The translations under genes were made by a program, and so were the position numbers. Positions 56,468-64,000 of a stretch of 64,000 bases of DNA are shown in pieces (the first letter of the stretch is position 1; every line of letters begins with the position of its first letter). The DNA is from Cyanobacterium stanieri LEGE 03274 (GTDB taxonomy: Bacteria; Cyanobacteriota; Cyanobacteriia; Cyanobacteriales; Cyanobacteriaceae). The DNA lies in contig NZ_JADEWC010000017.1 of the NCBI RefSeq assembly GCF_015207825.1, positions 1 through 64,000 of the forward strand. Direction: 5' to 3'. The notes below the pieces were generated by a model. The model was given only the letters and a program-made list of their open reading frames with translations, had not been told where the DNA came from and did not search any database.

Positions 56468-58816
56468 TCAATCTAAATCTAACCAAGCAGACATACGATC
56501 CCATAAAATATCGCAAATTCTTTCTGTTCTTTTTTTTACCAGACTTAAATCCCAATTTCCTGTTTCACCAACTTCAATTATTGATTTAATATGATGGGCG
56601 TGTTTAGCTTCTTGTAATAATTGAATAGTTGAATCATTTAACTTAATCCTTTTCTCTTTAGCTTTTTGTTTAATTGTTTTCAATTTATCTGGGTCTGTCT
56701 CTCCCAAATGTTGATAATAAAACCATTTTTCAAGCCAGTTTTTATTTGATGCAGAAATATTAATCGAGGTAGGTAATAAAGTTAGATTTCCTATTAGTTG
56801 ATAATTATCATTTTCATATAAGTGTTTATCCCATGTATTGTTGTTATTGGGATTTTGAGGTGCAATATGTTCAATACTACTAAGTTCTTTAATCCATTTA
56901 TTCGGATCTAAATAAGATATGGATGAACCATCTGTTCCTTTTTTCATTAAACCTAACTCTTTTGGATCCGAAATAGTATCATTTGAGGTAACAAACAAAG
57001 CAAACTTACATACTTTCTGAACGTTGTCATATTTTAGATAGTCAATAGCTTTACTTTTCCAATTTTCTTTTGTTCCGATATTTTCTTTTTTAAGAACATC
57101 TCTAAAATATGTTTTTAACTCTTTTGTTGTTAAAAATTTGTCCCCTTTTTCCCAAGACATTTTATTTTTAAGTAACTCTCTATATACATCATCTAAGCCT
57201 TTATTTTCTAAGGTCGAACGCCATAGAGTAAAAAATGCGGCAACAACTTGACAGGCGACGGCAAATTCTTCTGTTGCGTAATTCACCAAGTTTTCTCTAT
57301 CGTCTTCTCTAATTTTTAATTCAGAAGAAATAGCCTGAGAATAAAAACGACTTAAAATCGTATCAGCCATTTTATGGTTAGCTTCTTTAAGATACAGCAA
57401 ACATATTGAAGAGGTATTTTTTTGTGATAAATCCAAACATTTTAATTGGGGGAGAGATTTTTTTAAGTTATTTTCAGAATATATTATATCCTTACAATAT
57501 TTGGCAATTTGCCCCATTTGACAAATAAAATTTTCCTTTTTATCGATAGATTCTTGCTGTTCAAATTTATTTATTAACCATTGTCTTTGAATGCTGAACT
57601 GTTTCCTTAAACTTTTTCCATCATAAGTTAAAGCAAATAAATTCAGATAATCATTCGTTCTTTTATTTTTACTAGAAGCACTTCTTAAGTTTTTCATTAA
57701 GTCCTCTATTTTTTGAAAATACTTATCAAAGTTTGACCCTAAGAAATTATTTTTATTATTTTCAAATATGTTTACAACTAAAGGTTTAAATGTTTCTATT
57801 GCAGTTAAAGGGGTACCTGTTGCATTGAGTGACTGAAACATATCAAAGGCTCTTACTTCTGATTGTGGTCGAATAACAGTAAAGCAACAGCGTTTAAATA
57901 GATAATGACAAAATGCAAATAATTGAACTACAGAACAAAGATTTTTTTCATTCTTATTCAGTTCTTCCAAAGACTTTTTACCACAATTATTAATTACCTC
58001 ATATAGTTCATGACGTTCATAGCTCCAAAACTCTGATTGATCTACTGTTTTAAGTATCTGCCATGCAGTTGGACAATCATCATTCAAACCATAGGATTTT
58101 TCTATTTTAGTTAAATAACTTTGAATTTTTTTGATATTTTTATATACCAAAGAATTTTTATTTATATTTTCAAAAGTAAAGAAATTATTTCTATTATTTT
58201 CTATTTCAAAAATATTCTTAATAAATTGAGCTAAATATGATGATACATCTGATTGATAATTTTCACTTTCTGAACCTTCACAAGTCCAACAATCTGATGA
58301 ACTTCTTATTATTATTGGTTTCCGTTCAGGAGAACCTCTTTGAAGATCAAATGAAAATATTTCTTGTAAAGACTTTAAATAAGTATTAATTGCTTCTCTT
58401 AATCCATCTAAATCTAAAGATGGATTTTTCATTGTGTTAGGCAGTTTTTGTTTTATTTCAAATATGTTTTGGTACAAGCAACAAGCTAATAACGCAATAG
58501 TTGATATTCTTTGTTGTCCATCAATTACATTATCAACACGAGTCGGAATAGCACGACTGTCTTGTGGTTGAATTTTTGATCTATCGTTTTCTGTACACAA
58601 AATAGTAGTACCTAAAAAGTGAATTGTTTGTTTGTTTTCCACTAATTCATAAACACCTGATAAAATATCTTCCATTAACTGTTCTACGTTATCTTCATCC
58701 CAAGCATATTCTCTTTGATAAACAGGGATATAATAAGCAGCACCTGCCTGTGTAAAAAAATCAAATATATCTTTGCTTTCTGTTTGAAAAATTCTTGTAA
58801 TATCTAAATTATTCAT
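56468..58816 (-). CDS. DUF262-DUF1524 protein (SspE/GmrSD-like restriction protein)
   Basis: The N-terminal DUF262 domain has YYIPVYQREYAWDEDNVEQL (about 28-47) and VIDGQQRISTIALLA (DGQQR at 99-103), the nucleotide- and modification-sensing motif. The C-terminal DUF1524 domain has the His-Asn nuclease core, IEHIAPQNPN (from about 648) and LIGNLTLLPTSIN. The same two domains form SspE, which restricts phages using phosphorothioate marks, and GmrSD, which cuts modified DNA. The length of 782 residues is normal. It starts only 13 bp after the PAPS-reductase-like gene ends, so they are co-transcribed and probably functionally linked. Confidence 0.88.
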   Translation of the reverse strand: MNNLDITRIFQTESKDIFDFFTQAGAAYYIPVYQREYAWDEDNVEQLMEDILSGVYELVENKQTIHFLGTTILCTENDRSKIQPQDSRAIPTRVDNVIDGQQRISTIALLACCLYQNIFEIKQKLPNTMKNPSLDLDGLREAINTYLKSLQEIFSFDLQRGSPERKPIIIRSSSDCWTCEGSESENYQSDVSSYLAQFIKNIFEIENNRNNFFTFENINKNSLVYKNIKKIQSYLTKIEKSYGLNDDCPTAWQILKTVDQSEFWSYERHELYEVINNCGKKSLEELNKNEKNLCSVVQLFAFCHYLFKRCCFTVIRPQSEVRAFDMFQSLNATGTPLTAIETFKPLVVNIFENNKNNFLGSNFDKYFQKIEDLMKNLRSASSKNKRTNDYLNLFALTYDGKSLRKQFSIQRQWLINKFEQQESIDKKENFICQMGQIAKYCKDIIYSENNLKKSLPQLKCLDLSQKNTSSICLLYLKEANHKMADTILSRFYSQAISSELKIREDDRENLVNYATEEFAVACQVVAAFFTLWRSTLENKGLDDVYRELLKNKMSWEKGDKFLTTKELKTYFRDVLKKENIGTKENWKSKAIDYLKYDNVQKVCKFALFVTSNDTISDPKELGLMKKGTDGSSISYLDPNKWIKELSSIEHIAPQNPNNNNTWDKHLYENDNYQLIGNLTLLPTSINISASNKNWLEKWFYYQHLGETDPDKLKTIKQKAKEKRIKLNDSTIQLLQEAKHAHHIKSIIEVGETGNWDLSLVKKRTERICDILWDRMSAWLDLD

Positions 58817-58829
58817 AAATTCTAAAGTA

Positions 58830-59636
58830 CTATAAGTTACACACTAGACAGGGTAGGGTAGAATCTTCCTCATCTAATACAGACTCCAACGCTTCTGCTA
58901 GGGGGCGATTCGGTGCTTTTTCTTGTTTACGGGCGATCGCCCTTTCATGTTGTGCTATAATGTCTTCTTTACGCTCCAAAAGCTGTAATAAAGTCTCTCC
59001 CTGAGTCCAGGTATAAGTTCTACCATCCCGATGATTTGACTCATATTCCACCGCCTTTGCAAACAAATCAGGATGATTCTCCGCCAACATCACCCACTCA
59101 TACTTGCGTTGAAAGAAACAAAAAAAACAACCAGAGCGACTACGCCACTTATAATATTCAGGTAAACCGATACCGCTTTCCTCTAGCAAACGAATAATAT
59201 CAGCCTTTACCAAACCCCTCTCTTTGAAAGGAAAAACAGGTTTAATATTCGGCTTTGTAGAGATGTAACCCTCCCTATTTTCATCCGCACGAATACCGAT
59301 GTAGCTGATAGCCTCATCATCCCCCACAAATTCCTCAAAAGGCTTAATCTTCATTTTTACCGTACACCAGCGCATCTGAGGAGAAGGCAATAAACCATCA
59401 TGAATCGCTAACCAATGATCAAAACCCCTTTTTTCGCTAAGATAATTTATTTTAATGCCTAAACGAGCCTGAATGCGATCGAGATAATCATAGGTTTCCT
59501 GTAACTCCTTATGAGTATCACAAAAAAAATACTCCATATCAGGGATTTCCCTATGCAAAAGAATAGCTAAAGCAGTGCTATCCTTACCCCCCGAAAGCCC
59601 TAAAACATGCCTAGTTTTCTTCCCTGTCATCAACAA
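58830..59636 (-). CDS. PAPS-reductase-family ATP pyrophosphatase (DndC/SspD/BrxP-like)
   Basis: LGLSGGKDSTALAILLHREI carries the PP-loop SGGKDS (residues 15-20), and FFCDTHKELQETYDYL follows, as in PAPS reductases and DndC. Cys in MRWCTVKMK and the SGCFFCFFQRKYEW pair could hold an iron-sulfur cluster, as in DndC. A further CLVC is at the C-terminus. The 268 residues lack the large C-terminal part of DndC. In sulfur-based DNA systems such enzymes activate DNA by adenylation before sulfur transfer. Assimilatory sulfate reduction is unlikely in this context. A HIP1 site occurs inside the gene. Confidence 0.85.
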   Translation of the reverse strand: MLMTGKKTRHVLGLSGGKDSTALAILLHREIPDMEYFFCDTHKELQETYDYLDRIQARLGIKINYLSEKRGFDHWLAIHDGLLPSPQMRWCTVKMKIKPFEEFVGDDEAISYIGIRADENREGYISTKPNIKPVFPFKERGLVKADIIRLLEESGIGLPEYYKWRSRSGCFFCFFQRKYEWVMLAENHPDLFAKAVEYESNHRDGRTYTWTQGETLLQLLERKEDIIAQHERAIARKQEKAPNRPLAEALESVLDEEDSTLPCLVCNL

Positions 59637-59775
59637 TATTTCAACGGTAAACTATGTTTCTTCCCATAGAATAGCAAGATTAAAGTCAGGGCGGTTGGAC
59701 TAAATTTTATTAAATCAAAATTAATTTAACTCAAAACTAATCCCCTCGGTAATCCCCAGTAGTTTGTTAATTTTT

Positions 59776-60900
59776 TTAACCATAATGCCAATTAGTAGAA
59801 AACCCCTGTATTTCCGCCAAAGAAATCAAAGGTTTAAAAGTTTTTTGATAAGCCTTCATCAAAATCTCTAACTTCAATAAATCATTAGGCTCATTTATTT
59901 TTAAATCAGTTAAATAACAATCAATATATTTTAACCATTTATTTTTAGGTAAAATATCATGGGAAATCATTAACCCTTGATGCTGTAAGTTAATAAACTT
60001 TTCCAAATAGTTAGTAGCAGGAATATTATTGGATTTAGCCGAATTAACATTATGAATACTAGGAATTAAATTCCATAATTGATCATGGGCAACAAATGAC
60101 CATGGTAAATAATGATCCACAGAAATACTTTTTTTGTCCAAAATATGACCAGAATAAATACATGTTAAAGACTCTTTTTCAAGAATTAACCTCCAGTATT
60201 TTGCCTGTTTAACAAGCGATTTACGTTTTACTAAAGGAAATAACTTTCTTGCTAAATTAGGAGTATTAGGATTATTTTTTTGCATATAATTTAACCACTC
60301 CCAAGCAACCCACCCCTTAAGAATTACAAAATTTTCTTTGATATAATTAATCCATTCAGGATGAATAATAACACCATCTATTGATTTATAATCCTCACTA
60401 TTAAAACAATATAATGGCTTTTTTTTCTCAAAAAAATCTCGTGATAACTCAATCATTTTATAATTTATATTAGCATCTTTTGCTCCTTTTAATTCCTCTA
60501 AAAAAAATGGTCTTATTAAACGAAAAGGAACATAAAACATTAAGCTATTAATAACATCATCAACATTAGAATGACTAAGAATAGAAATTAAAATATCTTT
60601 TCTGGTAATAGCTTTTTTTTCTGACTGTATATTAAGTCTATCTAACTTAAGAGAAATTTTATCCTGTTTACCAAAAGATAATTTAAAAAATACATGGGGA
60701 TACCAAGCATTAGCTAACATTTCAACTACTAAATCTCGAAAAGTAACTAACCCACAATTAAATAAATTTCTTTCTAAAATATCTAATAAAGCACTAAAAA
60801 AAAGATACTTATAAGAATTAGTAGTAGAGCTAAATAATTGACTTAAAGCTGAAATGTTCAGACAATGGGAAGAAGGTAAAGACTTATTATCAGTAAACAT
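59776..60900 (-). CDS. HNH endonuclease domain protein
   Basis: The C-terminal part has a good HNH core: LTCIYSGHILDKKSISVDHYLPWSFVAHD, with the catalytic His in VDHYLPWS, and LIPSIHNVNSAKSNNIP completing the HNH fold (about residues 250-300). The first half is helical, without known motifs (LVTFRDLVVEMLANAWYPHV). It is the first gene of the island, and the gap to the next is 139 bp. It probably cuts DNA, possibly depending on the modification made by the following genes. In related loci such HNH proteins accompany PAPS-reductase-like genes. Confidence 0.82.
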   Translation of the reverse strand: MFTDNKSLPSSHCLNISALSQLFSSTTNSYKYLFFSALLDILERNLFNCGLVTFRDLVVEMLANAWYPHVFFKLSFGKQDKISLKLDRLNIQSEKKAITRKDILISILSHSNVDDVINSLMFYVPFRLIRPFFLEELKGAKDANINYKMIELSRDFFEKKKPLYCFNSEDYKSIDGVIIHPEWINYIKENFVILKGWVAWEWLNYMQKNNPNTPNLARKLFPLVKRKSLVKQAKYWRLILEKESLTCIYSGHILDKKSISVDHYLPWSFVAHDQLWNLIPSIHNVNSAKSNNIPATNYLEKFINLQHQGLMISHDILPKNKWLKYIDCYLTDLKINEPNDLLKLEILMKAYQKTFKPLISLAEIQGFSTNWHYG

Positions 60901-61084
60901 TAACAGTATGATCCATTAATCTAAATTATAATAACCTGTAAAGTGAATTATCATCCACTGTTTAATAAATCCCATGACTGATAGGCTATTATTTAATAAA
61001 TTAAACTAAAATTAGTCGGATGCTTATAACATCCCCTCTAAATTAAGATAAGATTTGCTTGATGGTGGTTGCTAGGGATGCTCG

Positions 61085-61137
61085 TTACCTTGAAATGAGT
61101 TGTTAAAGCTAGAATACCTTGCCCGAAGACAAGGTAA
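61085..61137. promoter_or_regulatory. Mutually exclusive hairpins (attenuator-like)
   Basis: TTACCTTG (61085-61092) and TACCTTG (61115-61121) can each pair with the same CAAGGTAA (61130-61137). On the minus strand the inner hairpin (TACCTTG, loop TCTTCGGG, CAAGGTA) lies 11 bp after the small ORF and may be its terminator, though the T tract is weak. Confidence 0.4.
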
Positions 61138-61147
61138 ATATTAACTT

Positions 61148-61243
61148 TTAGCCCCCTTTAGCAAAGGCTGCCATAACAATCAAAGATAAAGATAATCCTG
61201 GGATTAATAGTATTACTAGCATAAAAAATTGATCACTGGTCAT
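61148..61243 (-). CDS. Candidate 31-residue single-helix membrane protein
   Basis: The frame starts MTSDQFFMLVILLIPGLSLS and ends IVMAAFAKGG, one perfect hydrophobic helix with short polar ends, like the tiny subunits of photosystems or the cytochrome b6f and NDH complexes. It does not match any of those that I can recall (PsaM, PetN, PsbM, Psb30). There is no good Shine-Dalgarno sequence. A hairpin lies just downstream. It is too short to be certain; conservation would decide. Confidence 0.45.
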   Translation of the reverse strand: MTSDQFFMLVILLIPGLSLSLIVMAAFAKGG

Positions 61244-61354
61244 AATATTTATTGCTTAAAAGTATTTACATTAACTATCATTTTAAAGGATAAGAAAAAT
61301 AACAAATCTTAAAAGATAGTTTAAGTTGATGTTTAAGAGTCAGTGGAGTGAGAT

Positions 61355-62110
61355 ATGGTAGAAATGAAAGATTTTTTTCTAGGTTTATTCTTGTGGTTGG
61401 GAAGTTCAACTTTTTTGATGGTTTTTTTGAGTAGTCAAAACCCATCCCAAAATAAGTCTATCTCCACTCCTCGGCGTAAAAAATTATTACAAATTTCTGA
61501 ACAACAAAAGATTATTATTGATAATTTACAAGGGCAATTGAATACTAAAACAAAAGAGTTACAACAAGCCCAAACAGATATTATTGAATTACAGTCTGAT
61601 TTGAATGTTTCTAGTGAGGAGTTAGAATCTAGCCAAGATAAATATCAAGCCCTCCATAAAGAGTTTACCCGCAAGGTGGCTGATTTGACTAATAAAATAC
61701 TGGAATTGGAACAACAAAACTCGTTTTTAACTCAAAAATGCGAGGTATTACCCAAGGAGGTAAGACAAAATTTACAGGCAAAATATTTTCAGCAGTTGGA
61801 GTCTTTATTGACTAATTATCCTACGGCGAAAATTATGGTTAGGTTTAAACCAGATTTACCCGCTAAGAGTGTGGTATGTCTATTAAAACCTTTGGAGGAG
61901 TTGTTGGCGGGGTGGGAGATAACTCCCGTTGGGCAACCATGGCGACGGGTAAATTTTAACCCTAATTTACACCAACCAGATGCTGATGATATTAGGGAGG
62001 GGGATTGGGTTTATGTGCGTTTTGTGGGTTATGCCCAACAGGATGAGGTTTTGGTTAAAGCGAAGGTGAGTCGTTTTTTACCAGGGCAAGAGGGTAACAA
62101 AACCCCCTAA
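61355..62110 (+). CDS. Conserved hypothetical: membrane anchor plus coiled coil
   Basis: An N-terminal helix (about 5-26, FFLGLFLWLGSSTFLMVFLS) is followed by a basic stretch (PRRKKLLQ) and a coiled coil from about 45 to 130 (KTKELQQAQTDIIELQSDLN, SSEELESSQDKYQALHKEF). The C-terminal about 110 residues are a small folded domain (NYPTAKIMVRFKPDLPAKSV, EGDWVYVRFVGYAQQDEVLV). The family is not recognised. The anchor-coil-domain plan suggests a structural or scaffolding role at the membrane. It is convergent with the cyAbrB gene. Confidence 0.72.
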   Translation: MVEMKDFFLGLFLWLGSSTFLMVFLSSQNPSQNKSISTPRRKKLLQISEQQKIIIDNLQGQLNTKTKELQQAQTDIIELQSDLNVSSEELESSQDKYQALHKEFTRKVADLTNKILELEQQNSFLTQKCEVLPKEVRQNLQAKYFQQLESLLTNYPTAKIMVRFKPDLPAKSVVCLLKPLEELLAGWEITPVGQPWRRVNFNPNLHQPDADDIREGDWVYVRFVGYAQQDEVLVKAKVSRFLPGQEGNKTP

Positions 62111-62140
62111 AGTGGGGTGGTTTGGTTGAGAGGTGAAATT

Positions 62141-62512
62141 TTATTCTTCCTCTACTTGTTTAAGGTGGATATTTTTGCGTCCTAAAACAACTTCAAATTC
62201 ATCCCCTGGTTTTAAGCCCATTTTTTCGGTGTAGGCTTTACCGATGGATAAGTTACCGTTAGATTGAACATTGATGCGGTAGTTAGCGCTTCTACCTCTT
62301 TTTTTTGCTTCGGTGGTGGAGTCGTTGTCTAGGCTAATGCCTTCGGCTTCTATGAGGGCATTTAAAAATTTTACCATGCTGACTCTTTTTTGTTTGCCTG
62401 ATAGGGTGTAATATCCACATTCAATGGCTTTTTCTTCTCGGGATGCGTCACCCATCTTTTTTACTTTTTTGAGTAACTCTTTTCCTGTTAATGGTTTTTG
62501 TTTTTTTGACAT
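62141..62512 (-). CDS. cyAbrB family transcription factor
   Basis: A DNA-binding regulator specific to cyanobacteria, affecting nitrogen and carbon metabolism genes in studied strains. It has the N-terminal KPLTGKELLKKVKKMGDASREE and CGYYTLSGKQKRVSM regions and a C-terminal AbrB swapped-hairpin domain: RINVQSNGNLSIGKAYTEKM and GLKPGDEFEVVLGRKNIHL. In cyAbrB proteins the AbrB domain is at the C-terminus, as here. Whether it is the B1 or B2 paralogue I cannot tell. It is probably autoregulated. Confidence 0.92.
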   Translation of the reverse strand: MSKKQKPLTGKELLKKVKKMGDASREEKAIECGYYTLSGKQKRVSMVKFLNALIEAEGISLDNDSTTEAKKRGRSANYRINVQSNGNLSIGKAYTEKMGLKPGDEFEVVLGRKNIHLKQVEEE

Positions 62513-62683
62513 TTACTTTTATTTTACTATTTTTTGACCAGCTATTTTTTTTTGATTTAAAAAAGACTAATATCTCTTTTTGTTTCTGATCTATAATATA
62601 CTAAAATAGCATTTTTTAATTTTATTTCTAAACTTATTGTTCTTTTATATGCTATATCTGTTTTTTTAATATTTTTTCTTTGT

Positions 62684-63127
62684 ATGAAGTTAACTACTAA
62701 GGGACATTATGCAGTTAAGGCTTTGTTAGATCTTAGTTTACAACCTAATTTTAAACCTACTTCTGTAAGGGCGATCGCCCTTAGACAAGATATACCAGCA
62801 CCCTACCTAGAAAAGATATTAATAAAAATTCGTCAAGCGGGGTTAATAAATTCCGTGCGAGGGGCGCAAGGGGGCTATCAATTAGCTTATCAAACCGATC
62901 AAATATCCCTCGGACAAATATTAGAAGCAGTGGGGGAAAATTTAGAGTCAATGCCCTTAGATATTAATAGTCAAAATAATTCAGCTGACTGGGTTACAGT
63001 GGCTTTATGGCGTAAATTAAATCAAAAAATAAAACAAGCAATTTATAGTATAACTTTAGCCGATTTATATTATGATGCCCGTAGTCGTCAGGCTTCTCAG
63101 GGAGAAGAAAATAATTTTATCGTATAG
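62684..63127 (+). CDS. Rrf2 family transcriptional regulator
   Basis: A winged-helix regulator. It begins MKLTTKGHYAVKALLDLSLQ, then VRAIALRQDIPAPYLEKILIKIRQAG and VRGAQGGYQLA, the standard Rrf2 DNA-binding wing. It contains no Cys at all, so it cannot hold an IscR-type Fe-S cluster through Cys. The 147 residues are normal. The dprA start is 8 bp past its stop, so the two are an operon; control of competence or cysteine metabolism is only a guess. Confidence 0.92.
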   Translation: MKLTTKGHYAVKALLDLSLQPNFKPTSVRAIALRQDIPAPYLEKILIKIRQAGLINSVRGAQGGYQLAYQTDQISLGQILEAVGENLESMPLDINSQNNSADWVTVALWRKLNQKIKQAIYSITLADLYYDARSRQASQGEENNFIV

Positions 63128-63135
63128 GATGAAAA

Positions 63136-64000
63136 ATGATTAATAACCGAGAAAAAAAGTATTGGTTGGCATGGTCAAATATTAAAGGATTAGGAGCAAC
63201 ATCTATCAGAAAAATAGCCCAAACTTTTGACAGTTTAGAAACCGCTTGGGGGGTTTCTTCGCAACAATTATTAACAGTAGATGGCATCGGTAAAAAAATT
63301 TCTGAAACCATCGATCAACAAAGAAGAAAAATTAATCCTGACGCTCTTTTTGAAGAACATATTCAAAAAAATCCGTTTTTTTGGTGTCCCAATGATAACC
63401 TATATCCCCATTTATTATCAGAAATTCCTAGCCCTCCTACTATTCTTTATTACAAGGGAAAAGTAGTAGAAAAAGAAAACAATGGTATTACCCCAATGAT
63501 TGGTATTGTCGGCACTCGAAAACCCACCGAACATGGGCGCCGATGGACATATAATATAAGCAAGGCTTTAGCTCAACAGGGATTTATCATAGTGTCTGGA
63601 TTAGCCGAAGGAATCGATACCGTTGCCCATCGAGCTTGTTTGGATGTGGGGGGGAGGACTATCGCTGTATTAGGTAATGGATTAGATCGAGCCTATCCCC
63701 TGAGTAATCGTGATTTGATGGCAGAAATCGCCGAAAAGGGCTTAATTTTGACCGAATATGCCCATGGTAGTCGTCCGGAAAGGGGAAATTTTCCCGCCCG
63801 TAATCGTATTGTAGCGGGATTATGTCGGGCGGTGTTAGTGATGGAAGCACCAGAAAAATCGGGAGCTTTGATTACAGCGCACTATGCCACGGAGTTTAAT
63901 CGAGATGTTTATACTCTACCTAATACCCCTGATAATTTTCGGGCTAGGGGATGTTTAAGGTTAATCCATAAGGGGGCAGAAATTATAGTTACCACGGAGG
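63136..64000 (+). CDS. dprA: DNA processing protein DprA (partial, 3' end outside)
   Basis: DprA loads RecA onto incoming single-stranded DNA in natural transformation. The frame starts MINNREKKYWLAWSNIKGLG and is open to the window end (288 codons visible). An N-terminal HhH-like part (LLTVDGIGKKIS) is followed by the Rossmann-like domain: MIGIVGTRKPTEHGRRWTY, IIVSGLAEGIDTVAHRACLD, TIAVLGNGLDRAYPLSNRDL and SGALITAHYATEFNRDVYTLP. All conserved motifs are in place. The missing end would hold the winged helix. Confidence 0.95.
   Translation, partial: MINNREKKYWLAWSNIKGLGATSIRKIAQTFDSLETAWGVSSQQLLTVDGIGKKISETIDQQRRKINPDALFEEHIQKNPFFWCPNDNLYPHLLSEIPSPPTILYYKGKVVEKENNGITPMIGIVGTRKPTEHGRRWTYNISKALAQQGFIIVSGLAEGIDTVAHRACLDVGGRTIAVLGNGLDRAYPLSNRDLMAEIAEKGLILTEYAHGSRPERGNFPARNRIVAGLCRAVLVMEAPEKSGALITAHYATEFNRDVYTLPNTPDNFRARGCLRLIHKGAEIIVTTE

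Larger units (their letters stand above)
60901..61354. other. 454-bp region between the island and the coiled-coil gene
   Basis: It contains a palindromic repeat remnant (about 60955-61015), a set of alternative hairpins (61085-61137) and a short candidate gene on the minus strand (61148-61243). No longer gene is seen. Confidence 0.6.

Noticed and set aside
49026-60900. Prophage or integrative element
   Set aside because: No integrase, phage structural gene, tRNA border or direct repeat at the ends could be found.

Overview
The window is chromosomal DNA from a cyanobacterium. The signs are the frequent octamer GCGATCGC (HIP1), a low G+C content, cyanobacteria-specific genes (ycf4, demethylphylloquinone methyltransferase, cyAbrB, DUF2358, DUF3493, DUF1517-like) and heptameric tandem repeats of the STRR kind. 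A unicellular Cyanobacterium/Geminocystis-like organism is my inference. I recognised no rRNA, tRNA, CRISPR array, integrase or IS transposase.

Layout. 0-9.5 kb: the 5' part of an ABC1/UbiB kinase-like gene, a membrane protein gene split by a one-base frameshift, glmU, an S2P metalloprotease with CBS domains, sufS, a tandem universal stress protein, a DUF1517-like protein and a lipoprotein. 9.5-21.4 kb: a repeat element just upstream of a class A penicillin-binding protein with an N-terminal FHA domain, then DUF3148, DUF445, menG/ubiE, an aldo/keto reductase, a GH38 alpha-mannosidase, a universal stress protein and argD. 21.5-27.2 kb: a phosphate-uptake locus with a second phosphate-binding protein divergent from pstS-pstC-pstA-pstB, a candidate Pho box and a clear terminator. 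27.2-37.1 kb: a C-terminal processing protease, Hsp20 (with a candidate RNA thermometer), an SDR oxidoreductase, a PepSY membrane protein and two multidomain histidine kinases. 37.1-41.4 kb: a repeat-rich zone with a 16-bp minisatellite, a 133-bp duplicated segment, inverted copies of a palindromic repeat around the DUF2358-DUF3493 pair, inositol monophosphatase-like and murG genes, and a MITE-like element that carries a nested insertion. 41.4-49 kb: menC, a fused NAD(P)H-hydrate repair enzyme, rsmE, DUF4230, TerD, ycf4 and two small proteins.

The most notable region is 49.0-60.9 kb, eight genes on the minus strand that look like a composite defence island. In transcription order they are: an HNH endonuclease, a PAPS-reductase-like ATP pyrophosphatase (DndC/SspD/BrxP-like), a DUF262-DUF1524 protein (SspE/GmrSD-like), a large DGQHR (DndB-like) protein, a BrxL-like AAA ATPase without a Lon protease domain, a C5-cytosine DNA methyltransferase overlapping a PD-(D/E)xK-like nuclease candidate, and a cysteine desulfurase (DndA/SspA/IscS-like). 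Parts normally seen separately in Dnd, Ssp and BREX systems occur together here, while DndD/DndE, SspB, PglZ and BrxC are absent. My inference is a sulfur-dependent DNA modification and restriction system of mixed composition. Most of this stretch (about 50.05-58.93 kb) lacks HIP1, which fits horizontal acquisition.

61-64 kb returns to core-like genes: a candidate 31-residue membrane protein, a coiled-coil membrane protein, a cyAbrB regulator, an Rrf2 regulator and dprA (cut by the window end).
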